A stretch of 64,000 nt of DNA. It comes from Methylomonas methanica. GTDB lineage: Bacteria > Pseudomonadota > Gammaproteobacteria > Methylococcales > Methylomonadaceae. Within the stretch, counting starts at the first letter, position 1. Each line of letters starts with the position of its first letter. Below the pieces are notes generated by a model. It saw only the letters and a list, made by a program, of their open reading frames with translations. It was not told where the DNA came from and ran no database searches. The translations under genes and the position numbers were made by a program. Shown here piece after piece: positions 8,086 through 16,697 of this stretch. Location: assembly GCA_001644045.1 (NCBI GenBank), contig LUUF01000019.1:124001-188000 (forward strand), in the 5' to 3' direction.

Positions 8086-10407
8086 TTACACCGGCCCGTT
8101 TACATCGCCCGGATCACCCTCGTAAGGCGTGGCGTATTTGCACTCTTTCTGCGGGCAGACTTTTTCGGTTCCGCGGCGCTTAGTGGTTTTTAAGGTCAAA
8201 ATCGGCCAGTTGCAGTCCGGGCAACTCTCCTTAATCGGCGCATCCCACAAGGCATAATCGCATTTTGGGTATTCCGAGCAGGAATAAAAAATCTTCCCGC
8301 TACGCGCCTTTCGCTTCAGGATTGCGCCTTTTTTGCATTGCGGACACTCGACACCGGTATCGGATGGCTTTTCCAGGGGTTCGATGTGTTTACATTTCGG
8401 ATAAGCGCTACAACCGACAAACTTACCGTATTTCCCGGTTTTTATCACCAGCGTCGACTCGCACTTCGGACACACCCGCCCTTCCACCACTTCAGGCTCG
8501 GCCGATGTGGCACCGGCATTATCGTCACCCAGATTTCGAGTGTATGAGCAGGTCGGATAATTGGTACATCCAATAAAGCGGCCGTTGCGGCCCAAGCGAA
8601 TCGACAGCGGACTGCCGCAGTCCGGGCACTGCTCGTCGATGCTCTCCTGCGTCACATCCTTGCGCTGCACGCTTTCTTCTTTCTCGTTGATCAACTGCGT
8701 GAACGGCCGCCAGAAGTCGTTCATCAACGGAATCCAATCCTTCTCGCCGCGCGACACCGCATCCAGATCGTCTTCCAGATTGGCGGTAAAACTATAGTCG
8801 ACGTATTTCGTGAAATGCTCGGTCAAGAACTTGTTAACGATGCGCCCCACGTCGGTCGGGTAAAATCGCTTGTTGTCGATCGTCACATATTCGCGGTTTT
8901 GCAAGGTCGAGATAATCGTCGCGTACGTAGACGGCCGGCCGATGCCATGTTCTTCCAAGGCTTTTACCAAGCTCGCCTCGCTGTAGCGTGGTGGTGGCTC
9001 GGTAAAATGCTGGGTTGCCGCGATGTCGTTCAGCACCACCGGCCGCCCTTCTTCCATCGGCGGCAACAAACTGTCCTGATCGTCGGCGGCTTCCTTGCTG
9101 TCGTCTACACCTTCCAGATACACCTTCATGAAGCCGGGATTAGTCACCACGGAACCGGTAGCGCGAAATACATTTTTCTCGCTGCCGCAATTGAGATCCA
9201 CCGCCACTTGGTTCAAGGTAGCGTGAATCATCTGGCAGGCGACTGTGCGTTTCCAGATCAAGTCGTAGAGCTTGAATTGCTCGGCACTGAGCCGGTTTTT
9301 CACCTGCTCGGGCAAGCGCTGCACGGACGTCGGCCTTATGGCTTCGTGCGCTTCCTGAGCGTTTTTAGATTTGGTTTTGAAACGGCGCGGCTCTTTTGGC
9401 ACATCGTCGGCACCGTATTTTTCCGCGATCAGCGCGCGAATATCGGCAAGCGCCTCTTCGGCCAGATTGACCGAATCGGTACGCATATAAGAAATCAAAC
9501 CGACGGTTTCTCCGCCCAAATCGATGCCTTCGTACAACTGTTGCGCGACCATCATCGTGCGCTTGGTGGTAAAACCCAGCTTACGGGCCGCTTCCTGTTG
9601 CAAAGTCGAAGTGATAAACGGCGGCGCAGGGTGTTTATTGCGTTGTTTTTTCTCCGTTTTGGCAACGATCAACTGACCGTCAGCGGCATCCAACAAGCTT
9701 TGTTTGACTTGGTTGGCTTGCACTTCGTCGGTAAAACTGAACTGATTCAGCTTTTCGCCATTGAAATATGTGAGCTTGGCTTTGAACGGTAGCCCCTGCG
9801 CGCTGGCTTCAGCCGTATGCGACCAGTATTCTCGGGTTTTGAACGCTTCGATTTCCATTTCGCGCTCGACGATCATCCGCAAAGCCGGACTTTGCACACG
9901 GCCGGCCGATAAGCCTCGACGGATTTTCTTCCACAGCAACGGCGATAAATTAAAACCGACTAGATAGTCCAGAGCGCGCCGCGCCTGTTGGGCGTTGACC
10001 AGATTATTGGATAATTCGGTGGGATGGGCGATAGCCTCGGTGACGGCTTTTTTGGTGATTTCATGAAACACCACCCGCAACACTTCCTTGTCTTTTAACA
10101 GCTTTTTTTCTTTAAGATGCTCGAACACATGCCAGGAAATCGCCTCGCCTTCTCTATCCGGGTCAGTCGCGAGATAGAGCGTATCGACGTTCTTGATGGC
10201 TTTGCCTATCTCTTGCAGATGGCGCTGGTTGCGGTCGATCACCTGATATTTCATCGCAAAACCGTTTTCCGGGTCTACCGCTCCCTCTTTGGGAATCAAA
10301 TCGCGGACGTGGCCGTAAGAGGCCAATACCTGGAAGTCCTTACCCAGATACTTCTCTATGGTTTTGCATTTGGCCGGTGACTCTACAATGACTAAACTTT
10401 TGCTCAT
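8086..10407 (-). CDS. topA: DNA topoisomerase I
   Basis: 773 residues. It relaxes negative supercoils by transient single-strand breakage. The N-terminal TOPRIM domain opens with SLVIVESPAKCKTIEKYLG and carries DPDREGEAISWH. The active-site Tyr is Y307 in ISYMRTDSVN. The C-terminal part has four Cys4 zinc ribbons (CPDCGSPLS, CPKCESTLV, CPQCKKGAI and CPDCNWPIL). It is 16 nt after smg in a dprA-smg-topA run, a common gammaproteobacterial order. Confidence 0.97.
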   Translation of the reverse strand: MSKSLVIVESPAKCKTIEKYLGKDFQVLASYGHVRDLIPKEGAVDPENGFAMKYQVIDRNQRHLQEIGKAIKNVDTLYLATDPDREGEAISWHVFEHLKEKKLLKDKEVLRVVFHEITKKAVTEAIAHPTELSNNLVNAQQARRALDYLVGFNLSPLLWKKIRRGLSAGRVQSPALRMIVEREMEIEAFKTREYWSHTAEASAQGLPFKAKLTYFNGEKLNQFSFTDEVQANQVKQSLLDAADGQLIVAKTEKKQRNKHPAPPFITSTLQQEAARKLGFTTKRTMMVAQQLYEGIDLGGETVGLISYMRTDSVNLAEEALADIRALIAEKYGADDVPKEPRRFKTKSKNAQEAHEAIRPTSVQRLPEQVKNRLSAEQFKLYDLIWKRTVACQMIHATLNQVAVDLNCGSEKNVFRATGSVVTNPGFMKVYLEGVDDSKEAADDQDSLLPPMEEGRPVVLNDIAATQHFTEPPPRYSEASLVKALEEHGIGRPSTYATIISTLQNREYVTIDNKRFYPTDVGRIVNKFLTEHFTKYVDYSFTANLEDDLDAVSRGEKDWIPLMNDFWRPFTQLINEKEESVQRKDVTQESIDEQCPDCGSPLSIRLGRNGRFIGCTNYPTCSYTRNLGDDNAGATSAEPEVVEGRVCPKCESTLVIKTGKYGKFVGCSAYPKCKHIEPLEKPSDTGVECPQCKKGAILKRKARSGKIFYSCSEYPKCDYALWDAPIKESCPDCNWPILTLKTTKRRGTEKVCPQKECKYATPYEGDPGDVNGPV

Positions 10408-10423
10408 GCTGTCCGTAGAAAAA

Positions 10424-10891
10424 TCAATGTAAAGAAGTGGGTATCAAATCGTAAACTATATCTTCCATTCGGGAAAAAGCGGCGCTATCGCCGGGTTGAC
10501 TCAATAACACCATCAATACAATCCATTTCAATTTATCCAGCGTAATATTCTCGTCTTTCAAGGCCATCGCCCGATCAATGGCAATCTCGCGATTAATCGG
10601 CGTCAGGATGCCGCTGTGTTCGAGGTACATCAAGAAATTACGGCATTCCATATCGAACACGGAAATTTCCTGGCCGCTAAAAATGCGGAACGAAGAGGAA
10701 ACCGCCGGTGTGATGCTCTCAATTTCGGCCAAAGACTCCAGCCAATCGAACGCCTTATTGACATCAGGCTGTTGAAAACCCGCATCCAGCAGCTCGCTGG
10801 CAATCACTGCAGTATCCGGATAGTTATCACTGTCACCATCCAGATAATTTTCAAACAGATAAATGAGCACATCGAAAATATCTTCTTTCAT
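10424..10891 (-). CDS. smg: Smg family protein (DUF494)
   Basis: 155 residues from the ATG at 10891 (MKEDIFDVLIYLFENY), the family's usual start. The frame is open further upstream into dprA, but that part reads as antisense-like sequence and is not used. Smg proteins are small, acidic, helical cytoplasmic proteins of unknown function, nearly always beside dprA and topA. The gene starts 8 nt after dprA, which points to coupling. Confidence 0.9.
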   Translation of the reverse strand: MKEDIFDVLIYLFENYLDGDSDNYPDTAVIASELLDAGFQQPDVNKAFDWLESLAEIESITPAVSSSFRIFSGQEISVFDMECRNFLMYLEHSGILTPINREIAIDRAMALKDENITLDKLKWIVLMVLLSQPGDSAAFSRMEDIVYDLIPTSLH

Positions 10892-10899
10892 TAGAACCT

Positions 10900-11997
10900 T
10901 TATTTGATTCGGAGGTAGCCACCACCGGCAAGTGCGGCTATGTAGCCCTGCAACTCCAGCACCAACAGCATCGAGGAAACTTCTTCCACCGACCAACCAC
11001 TTTCTTGCACCAGAGTATCGACCGTTGTGGGGCTGTATGGAATCAATTTCAATAGATTTTGTTGCTCCAGGTCAAGCGAAGTCTGCGTTAATTCAGACTC
11101 AGCTCGCATATACCTTTGATTATAATGACCTAATTCTTCAAAAATATCTTGCGCGGTTTCCACCAATTTGGCTCCTTGGCGAATTAATGCATTGCATCCG
11201 CGCGCCAAAGGGTTATGAATCGAGCCGGGAATCGCAAAAACTTCCCGATTCTGCTCAAGCGCCAAACGCGCGGTAATCAGCGAACCACTTTGCTGGGCAG
11301 CCTCAACCACCAACAAGCCGACGCACAAACCGCTGATGATGCGGTTTCGTCTGGGAAAATGATTGGCTTTGGCGTTGGTGCCGGGTGGAAACTCGGAGAC
11401 CAAGGCACCATGCTCGACGATTTGAGTAGCCAGCTGTTTATGACACGCGGGATAAACCCTATCCAAACCGGTACCGGCCACGGCTATGGTTTGCCCGTTT
11501 ACGTTTAACGCACCTTGGTGACTAGCCGCATCGATACCCAAAGCCAAACCGCTAGTCACGGTAAAGCCGGCCTCGGCTAAAACCTCGGCAAATTTAATCG
11601 CGGTACTAACGCCAACCGGCGAGGGATTGCGACTGCCAACCATGGCCAATTGCGGCTCCTGTAGCAAAGCCGGATTGCCTTTTACGAATAGTATTGGAGG
11701 GGGATTTGCGATCTCTCGCAGTTGCGCCGGATAGTCGGCATCATCCAAGGTCAAGGCGTAATTCCCGGCTTGCTCCAGCCAGCAAATATCGTCTTCGACC
11801 TTTTGCCAATCCGTTTTTTGCAGAGCCTCGATCAGCTTTTCGCTGAAACCCAAGCCAGTTAAAGTGGCTCGCGAAGCCGAGAATATCTGTTCGGGTTCTA
11901 GATGCACCAGCAAGCGCTGAATGGCCTGACTGCCGACGCCTGGACTACGCAGCATCGCCAGCCAGTACTTGATTTGCGGATTGAGCGCGGATGCCAA
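10900..11997 (-). CDS. dprA: DNA processing protein DprA
   Basis: 365 residues. DprA loads RecA onto incoming single-stranded DNA during natural transformation. An N-terminal SAM-like helical segment is followed by a Rossmann fold (about residues 100-290) with MVGSRNPSPVG, SGLALGIDAASHQGAL, VAGTGLDRVYP and FPRRNRIISGL. A C-terminal winged-helix region (about 310-365) ends at YIAALAGGGYLRI. It lies downstream of a LysM gene and upstream of smg and topA, all on minus. Confidence 0.95.
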   Translation of the reverse strand: MASALNPQIKYWLAMLRSPGVGSQAIQRLLVHLEPEQIFSASRATLTGLGFSEKLIEALQKTDWQKVEDDICWLEQAGNYALTLDDADYPAQLREIANPPPILFVKGNPALLQEPQLAMVGSRNPSPVGVSTAIKFAEVLAEAGFTVTSGLALGIDAASHQGALNVNGQTIAVAGTGLDRVYPACHKQLATQIVEHGALVSEFPPGTNAKANHFPRRNRIISGLCVGLLVVEAAQQSGSLITARLALEQNREVFAIPGSIHNPLARGCNALIRQGAKLVETAQDIFEELGHYNQRYMRAESELTQTSLDLEQQNLLKLIPYSPTTVDTLVQESGWSVEEVSSMLLVLELQGYIAALAGGGYLRIK

Positions 11998-12065
11998 AAC
12001 AGGTTAAAGAACAAACCAGCGCGGCTCAAACCAACCCGTTTGAATATCGTTAGCGCGGGAATTCA

Positions 12066-13097
12066 TCAGGGCGTCTGCACCCTATCCAACGTGTGCATGG
12101 CAGCAGTTGCCTGCATCACCAACGCATAGCTGACGCGCTCGAACGGCCGGAATACCATCAACACACCGGCTAGCTCGTCCGGCATTTTCACCGCCACCGC
12201 TTCCTGGGATTGATACCTATCCACAACGACATGTCCTCTGCGGTAAACATCCAAGGTATGCCCCACCTCCAAACCGTCGGCAGTACCTTTATCAATAACT
12301 ACCACATCGTGTTGACCGATCTGCGATACGCCGCCCTTCACCTGAATGATACTACCCACCACCTGATGATTCGGCGGCCTGGGGAAATAATTCAATGCTA
12401 ACTCGCCCTCGGAAGTAGGCATCAAACGGTCGCCGCGTTGAATTTCCATATCGGATTTATTAATCAGCAAGGTTGCCGGGTCACCCGGTTCTTGCAGCGT
12501 GGTATCTGCGATATATTGCGCCTCGTAACCCAAAATCTCCTTGGTTACCGGGCTGACATAAGCCTTGCCCTGCCGATAAATGGTGTACCCCAGCCCCGGC
12601 GGATTTTCGATGGCCCGGACGTAAACTCCGTCTCCGGCACCGACGATCAAATGTTCGCCGACAAAACCGATGACATAAGGCGCGTGCTGCAACTCTTCCG
12701 CGGTTACGACTTTCGGCGAATTCAAGAATTGCACGATCGCATCGCTGGGAATCATCTTAATGGCTTGATCAAGCTCCGACTCGCGCACCCGCGGCAACAG
12801 CTTTTCGTCGTTACCGTCCGGCGACAAACTCAGACGCGGCACGCCGTTTACATAAGAAAAGTACAAGGTGTCGCCCGGATAAATCCAATGCGGGTCCTTG
12901 ATTTGCGGATTGTTATGCCATAGCTGCGGCCATTCCCACGGATGCTGCAAAAATTTCCCGGAAATGTCCCACAAGGTATCGCCTTTTACCACCGTGTACT
13001 GATCGGGATGATTGGGGTTTATTTTCAGCTCATCGGCCCAAACCACAGCGGCAAAAACCAGCGGTATCAATATTCCCAGTATCGCGCGAAAAAACAT
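12066..13097 (-). CDS. LysM domain exported protein
   Basis: 343 residues. A signal peptide (residues 1-21, ending VVWAD) precedes a single LysM domain (about 31-82, starting YTVVKGDTLWDISGKF) that should bind peptidoglycan glycan. The remaining 250 residues are a beta-rich region without a recognised catalytic motif. LysM proteins of this architecture are regularly found divergent from def and upstream of dprA in gammaproteobacteria, and their role is not established. A 68-nt gap separates it from dprA. Confidence 0.88.
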   Translation of the reverse strand: MFFRAILGILIPLVFAAVVWADELKINPNHPDQYTVVKGDTLWDISGKFLQHPWEWPQLWHNNPQIKDPHWIYPGDTLYFSYVNGVPRLSLSPDGNDEKLLPRVRESELDQAIKMIPSDAIVQFLNSPKVVTAEELQHAPYVIGFVGEHLIVGAGDGVYVRAIENPPGLGYTIYRQGKAYVSPVTKEILGYEAQYIADTTLQEPGDPATLLINKSDMEIQRGDRLMPTSEGELALNYFPRPPNHQVVGSIIQVKGGVSQIGQHDVVVIDKGTADGLEVGHTLDVYRRGHVVVDRYQSQEAVAVKMPDELAGVLMVFRPFERVSYALVMQATAAMHTLDRVQTP

Positions 13098-13137
13098 AAT
13101 TTATCCTGCCACAGGCTATAAAACCATTCAAAATCCG

Positions 13138-13154
13138 TTAGACGAACCGTCTAA
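13138..13154. promoter_or_regulatory. Inverted repeat in the lysM/def divergent region
   Basis: TTAGACG-AAC-CGTCTAA, perfect 7-bp arms with a 3-nt spacer, lies 40 nt upstream of the lysM start. Size and symmetry suit a dimeric repressor. Which gene it serves and what binds it are unknown. Confidence 0.35.
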
Positions 13155-13360
13155 ACGCAAGATCGGCAAGCGCCAATGCTTTGTGCATTCCGCTTAGCCT
13201 AATTTGAAACAATTGCGTAAAAATCAACAATCGATTTGCCGCACAGTTTAGATTAATTCGCGCATTATGCCAGCACACCCCGTTCCGGCCTAACCCAAGC
13301 CGGCGACGCGGATGCTTAGCGACGCCGTCAGCATAACACCACCGGTATTTAGTCTTCACG
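13155..13360. other. lysM/def intergenic region, no gene seen
   Basis: The whole gap between lysM and def is 324 nt (13098-13421). Apart from the inverted repeat at 13138 and the def promoter at 13361 it has no ORF with coding character, no tRNA and no terminator. It presumably carries the divergent control regions. Confidence 0.6.
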
Positions 13361-13389
13361 TTCAAACCCAGGGCAATTTCGGATAAAAT
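13361..13389 (+). promoter_or_regulatory. Candidate sigma70 promoter for def-fmt-rsmB
   Basis: TTCAAA (13361-13366), a 17-nt spacer and TAAAAT (13384-13389), giving a leader of about 25 nt before the GTG start of def. Confidence 0.55.
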
Positions 13390-13421
13390 CGCAGCATTAC
13401 AGTTAGCAAGTGGAGTGATGG

Positions 13422-13928
13422 GTGAGTATTCTTACAATTCTGGAGTTTCCCGATAAACGGCTACGTACAGTCGCCGCCGAGGTGGACACAGTCGATGACG
13501 GCATCAAGACCTTGGTCGATAACATGATAGAAACCATGTATGCCGCCAAGGGAGTAGGCTTGGCCGCAACCCAGGTAAACGTACATAAACGCGTTATAGT
13601 GATGGATGTCAGCGAGAATAAGGACGAACCGATCTGCCTGATCAACCCGCAAATCATCGAGCGCGACGGTGTCGAAGAATCCGAGGAAGGCTGCCTGTCG
13701 GTACCCGGCTTTTTCGAAAAAGTCAGTCGCGCCGAACATATCAAAATCAAGGCACTTAACCGTGACGGCGAAAGCTTTGAATTGGAAGCCCGCGAATTGC
13801 TGGCGGTCTGCATTCAACATGAAATGGACCACCTGGAAGGCAAGCTATTCGTCGATTATCTGTCGGCTTTCAAACGCAACCGCATCAAAGCCAAGCTGGA
13901 TAAAATTCACAAGTCGCAGGGCCAATAA
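13422..13928 (+). CDS. def: Peptide deformylase
   Basis: 168 residues from a GTG start with a GGAG ribosome site 6 nt upstream. It removes the formyl group from nascent proteins with a catalytic Fe2+. All three family motifs are present: GVGLAATQ (44-51), EGCLS (89-93, ligand C91) and HEMDH (133-137, ligands H133 and H137, catalytic E134). First gene of def-fmt-rsmB-DUF4390-ntrY-ntrX. fmt begins 9 nt after it, pairing the formyl-adding and formyl-removing enzymes. Confidence 0.97.
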   Translation: MSILTILEFPDKRLRTVAAEVDTVDDGIKTLVDNMIETMYAAKGVGLAATQVNVHKRVIVMDVSENKDEPICLINPQIIERDGVEESEEGCLSVPGFFEKVSRAEHIKIKALNRDGESFELEARELLAVCIQHEMDHLEGKLFVDYLSAFKRNRIKAKLDKIHKSQGQ

Positions 13929-13937
13929 GGACATCCC

Positions 13938-14864
13938 ATGAAAATCGTGTTTGCCGGTACGCCGGATTTTGCGGTCCCAACCCTGCGGGCCTTGCTGGAT
14001 TCACCGCATCAAGTCTGCGCGGTGTATACTCAACCCGACCGGCCGGCCGGCCGTGGCCGCAAGCTGACCGCCAGCCCGGTCAAGGAACTGGCCGTAACCG
14101 CCAACATCCCGGTGTATCAGCCGGAAAACTTCAAAAGCCCGGAAGCAATTGCGCAATTAGCGGTCCTGGATGCCGATTTAATGGTCGTCGTGGCTTACGG
14201 CCTGATTTTGCCGCAAGCGGTATTGGATATTCCCAAACGGGGCTGCATTAACGTCCACGGCTCGCTGCTACCGCGCTGGCGCGGCGCGGCGCCGATTCAC
14301 CGGGCAGTGATGGCCGGCGACGCTAAAACCGGCATTACCATCATGAACGTGGTAAAAAAACTCGACGCCGGCGCCATGCTTTACAAAGCCGAATGCCCGA
14401 TCAGCGCCGACGCCACCTCCAGCAGCCTGCACGATCAATTGGCGCAAATGGGCGCCGAAGGGCTGGTCAAGGTTGTCGACCAGATAGCCAGCGGTTCGCT
14501 ACATTCAGAGCCGCAAGACGAGGCCCTGGTTACATACGCCCATAAACTGGAAAAACAGGAATCGAACTTGGACTGGCAAAACTCGGCTGTAGAGCTGGAT
14601 CGTAAAGTGCGCGGCCTGAATGCCTGGCCGGTGGCGCAAACCTTGTATCAAGGCCAAGTACTGCGGGTCTGGCGCAGCCAAGTGCTCGATAAAGCCGCCG
14701 AGCAAGCACCCGGCACCGTCGATTGTAAGGAACACGCACTGGACGTAGCCACCGGCGACGGCGTATTACGCCTATTGGAAGTGCAACTCCCCGGCGGTAA
14801 ACGCATAGCCGGCAAGGATTTTATGAATGCCCACCCCTCCGACCGCGTTATTCTTGGCTCATGA
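13938..14864 (+). CDS. fmt: Methionyl-tRNA formyltransferase
   Basis: 308 residues. It formylates initiator Met-tRNA using 10-formyl-tetrahydrofolate. The N-terminal transferase domain has IVFAGTPDFAVP, AYGLILP and the folate-site stretch NVHGSLLPRWRGAAPIHRA with its catalytic Asn and His. A C-terminal OB-like tRNA-binding domain starts near residue 205. The stop overlaps the rsmB start by 4 nt (ATGA), which indicates translational coupling. Confidence 0.97.
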   Translation: MKIVFAGTPDFAVPTLRALLDSPHQVCAVYTQPDRPAGRGRKLTASPVKELAVTANIPVYQPENFKSPEAIAQLAVLDADLMVVVAYGLILPQAVLDIPKRGCINVHGSLLPRWRGAAPIHRAVMAGDAKTGITIMNVVKKLDAGAMLYKAECPISADATSSSLHDQLAQMGAEGLVKVVDQIASGSLHSEPQDEALVTYAHKLEKQESNLDWQNSAVELDRKVRGLNAWPVAQTLYQGQVLRVWRSQVLDKAAEQAPGTVDCKEHALDVATGDGVLRLLEVQLPGGKRIAGKDFMNAHPSDRVILGS

Positions 14865-16156
14865 ATCTGCGCGGTTGTTCGGCACAGATACTCGCGCATG
14901 TCCTTAGCGACGGCCAATCACTGACCGCCGCCCTGGAACACGGCCTACCCAAAATCAAGGATGTCAAAGACCGGGCTTTCGTCCAGGCCTTATGCTACGG
15001 CGTGATTCGCCATTATTACGCTTTGGATTTTATGCTGGGCCGCCTGCTCAGCAAGCCGCTCAAACAGAAAGACGGCGATATTAAAGCCTTGCTGCTGATC
15101 GGCCTGTATCAACTGCAACATATGCGGGTCAAATCGCACGCCGCCGTATCGGAAACGGTAGCAGCCACCAGCCACAAACCTTGGGCCAAATCCTTGGTTA
15201 ACGCGATACTCAGACAATATTTGCGCGATGCCGAGACGTTGCAACAAGCCTGCGCCGGAGACAACCAGGCCCACTACAATCACCCGAGCTGGATAGTGGA
15301 TTTGCTCAAGCACGACTGGCCGGAACATTACGAGAAAATCCTGCACGCCAACGACCAGGCGCCGCCGATGGCCTTGCGCGTCAACCTGCTGCAAGGCAAC
15401 CGAGCCGCTTATCTGGACGAACTCACCGCGCAAGGTATCGCCGCGCAACCGGTAGACTGTTGCGAGACCGCGATAAGGCTCGACCAAGCCCTGGCCGTCG
15501 AGCAGTTGCCGGCATTTACTCAAGGCCGCGTATCGGTACAGGACAGTGCCGCGCAACTGGCGGCTGCGCTGCTCGATGTGCTACCTGGCCAGCTAGTGCT
15601 GGATTTATGTGCCGCACCGGGCGGCAAGACTGCGGCCATTCTGGAGCGCCAACCGGCCTTGGCCGGACTGCTGGCGATCGATGTCGATCCACAACGCTTA
15701 CAACGCGTTACCGACAATTTACAGCGCTTAAACTTGCATGCCGATACCTTGACCGCCGACGCCAGTGAGCCGGTGTCATGGGCTGGCGAGCGCCGATTCG
15801 ACCGGATACTGCTGGACGCCCCCTGCTCCGGCTTCGGCGTGATTCGCCGCCATCCCGACATCAAGTTGCTGCGCCGCGCCGACGATATTGCCACCCTGCA
15901 AGCCCTGCAAGCCAAGATCCTCAATAACGCCTGGCAATTGCTGAAACCCGGCGGCATCTTGGTGTATGCCACCTGCTCGGTATTGAAACAGGAAAACGAA
16001 GAGCAAATCGCCGCGTTCCTGGCCCAACATGATGATGCCAGTGAAATCCGCATCGACGCGCACTGGGGCATGACCCGCCCGCACGGCCGACAAATCATCA
16101 CCGGCGACCGGCAAATGGACGGCTTTTATTATGCCAAGCTATATAAAGCCGCTTAG
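14861..16156 (+). CDS. rsmB: 16S rRNA (cytosine-967-C5)-methyltransferase
   Basis: 431 residues, the usual length for RsmB (Sun/Fmu). It methylates C967 of 16S rRNA with S-adenosylmethionine. A NusB-like RNA-binding domain (about 1-135) precedes a Rossmann methyltransferase domain with DLCAAPGGKTA and the two catalytic cysteine motifs, DAPCSGFGVIRRHPD and YATCSVLKQENEEQ. The next gene begins 26 nt before its stop. Confidence 0.96.
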   Translation: MNLRGCSAQILAHVLSDGQSLTAALEHGLPKIKDVKDRAFVQALCYGVIRHYYALDFMLGRLLSKPLKQKDGDIKALLLIGLYQLQHMRVKSHAAVSETVAATSHKPWAKSLVNAILRQYLRDAETLQQACAGDNQAHYNHPSWIVDLLKHDWPEHYEKILHANDQAPPMALRVNLLQGNRAAYLDELTAQGIAAQPVDCCETAIRLDQALAVEQLPAFTQGRVSVQDSAAQLAAALLDVLPGQLVLDLCAAPGGKTAAILERQPALAGLLAIDVDPQRLQRVTDNLQRLNLHADTLTADASEPVSWAGERRFDRILLDAPCSGFGVIRRHPDIKLLRRADDIATLQALQAKILNNAWQLLKPGGILVYATCSVLKQENEEQIAAFLAQHDDASEIRIDAHWGMTRPHGRQIITGDRQMDGFYYAKLYKAA

Positions 16157-16697
16157 CTTCGGATTCTTGATGCTTTGCCTGCAAATTGCGCCAGGCATGG
16201 CCGAAGCCGGCGATTACGCCGCGCGCATCGAGTATGCGGAGTTGAATCATATCGATCACGGTTATGACGTGCAGGCTCATATCGATTACCGGCTTAGCCC
16301 GACTGCCAAGGAAGCCTTGCACAAAGGCGTGCCATTGACTTGGGATGTAACGATAGAACTGCGCCAGCCCGGCATGCTTTGGGACACGATAATTCATAAT
16401 CGCAAGCTGACTTACAGCCTGCAATTCCATGCCCTGCTCAACCAGTATGTGGTGCAAACCCCCTTCGACCGCAGCGAAATGTTTTTAACATTGAGCGCCG
16501 CAATGAATTTCATGGCGGCCGTGCATGACAACACGCCAATTCCCGCCGAACTCGTGGCAGCAGGCAAGCCTTACCTGCTGGCCGTAAAAACTCAGTTCAA
16601 CCGCGAATTGCTGCCGATACCGCTGCGCCCGGTCGCCTATCTCGATAACCGCTGGTTTCTTTCTAGCGCCTGGTACACATGGCCCATTCAAAAATAA
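16131..16697 (+). CDS. DUF4390 exported protein
   Basis: 188 residues. A signal peptide (about 1-26, ending GMAEA) precedes a DUF4390 domain containing a conserved beta-strand pattern and a C-terminal VAYLDNRWFLSSAWYTWPI, typical of the family. DUF4390 proteins are almost always encoded between rsmB and an NtrY-type kinase in beta- and gammaproteobacteria. A periplasmic role linked to the kinase is inferred only from that. It overlaps rsmB by 26 nt and ntrY by 19 nt. Confidence 0.85.
   Translation: MPSYIKPLSFGFLMLCLQIAPGMAEAGDYAARIEYAELNHIDHGYDVQAHIDYRLSPTAKEALHKGVPLTWDVTIELRQPGMLWDTIIHNRKLTYSLQFHALLNQYVVQTPFDRSEMFLTLSAAMNFMAAVHDNTPIPAELVAAGKPYLLAVKTQFNRELLPIPLRPVAYLDNRWFLSSAWYTWPIQK

Noticed and set aside
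10892-10996. Upstream extension of smg into dprA
   Set aside because: The family starts at MKEDIFDVL, and the extension overlaps the dprA 3' end in another frame without a ribosome site.
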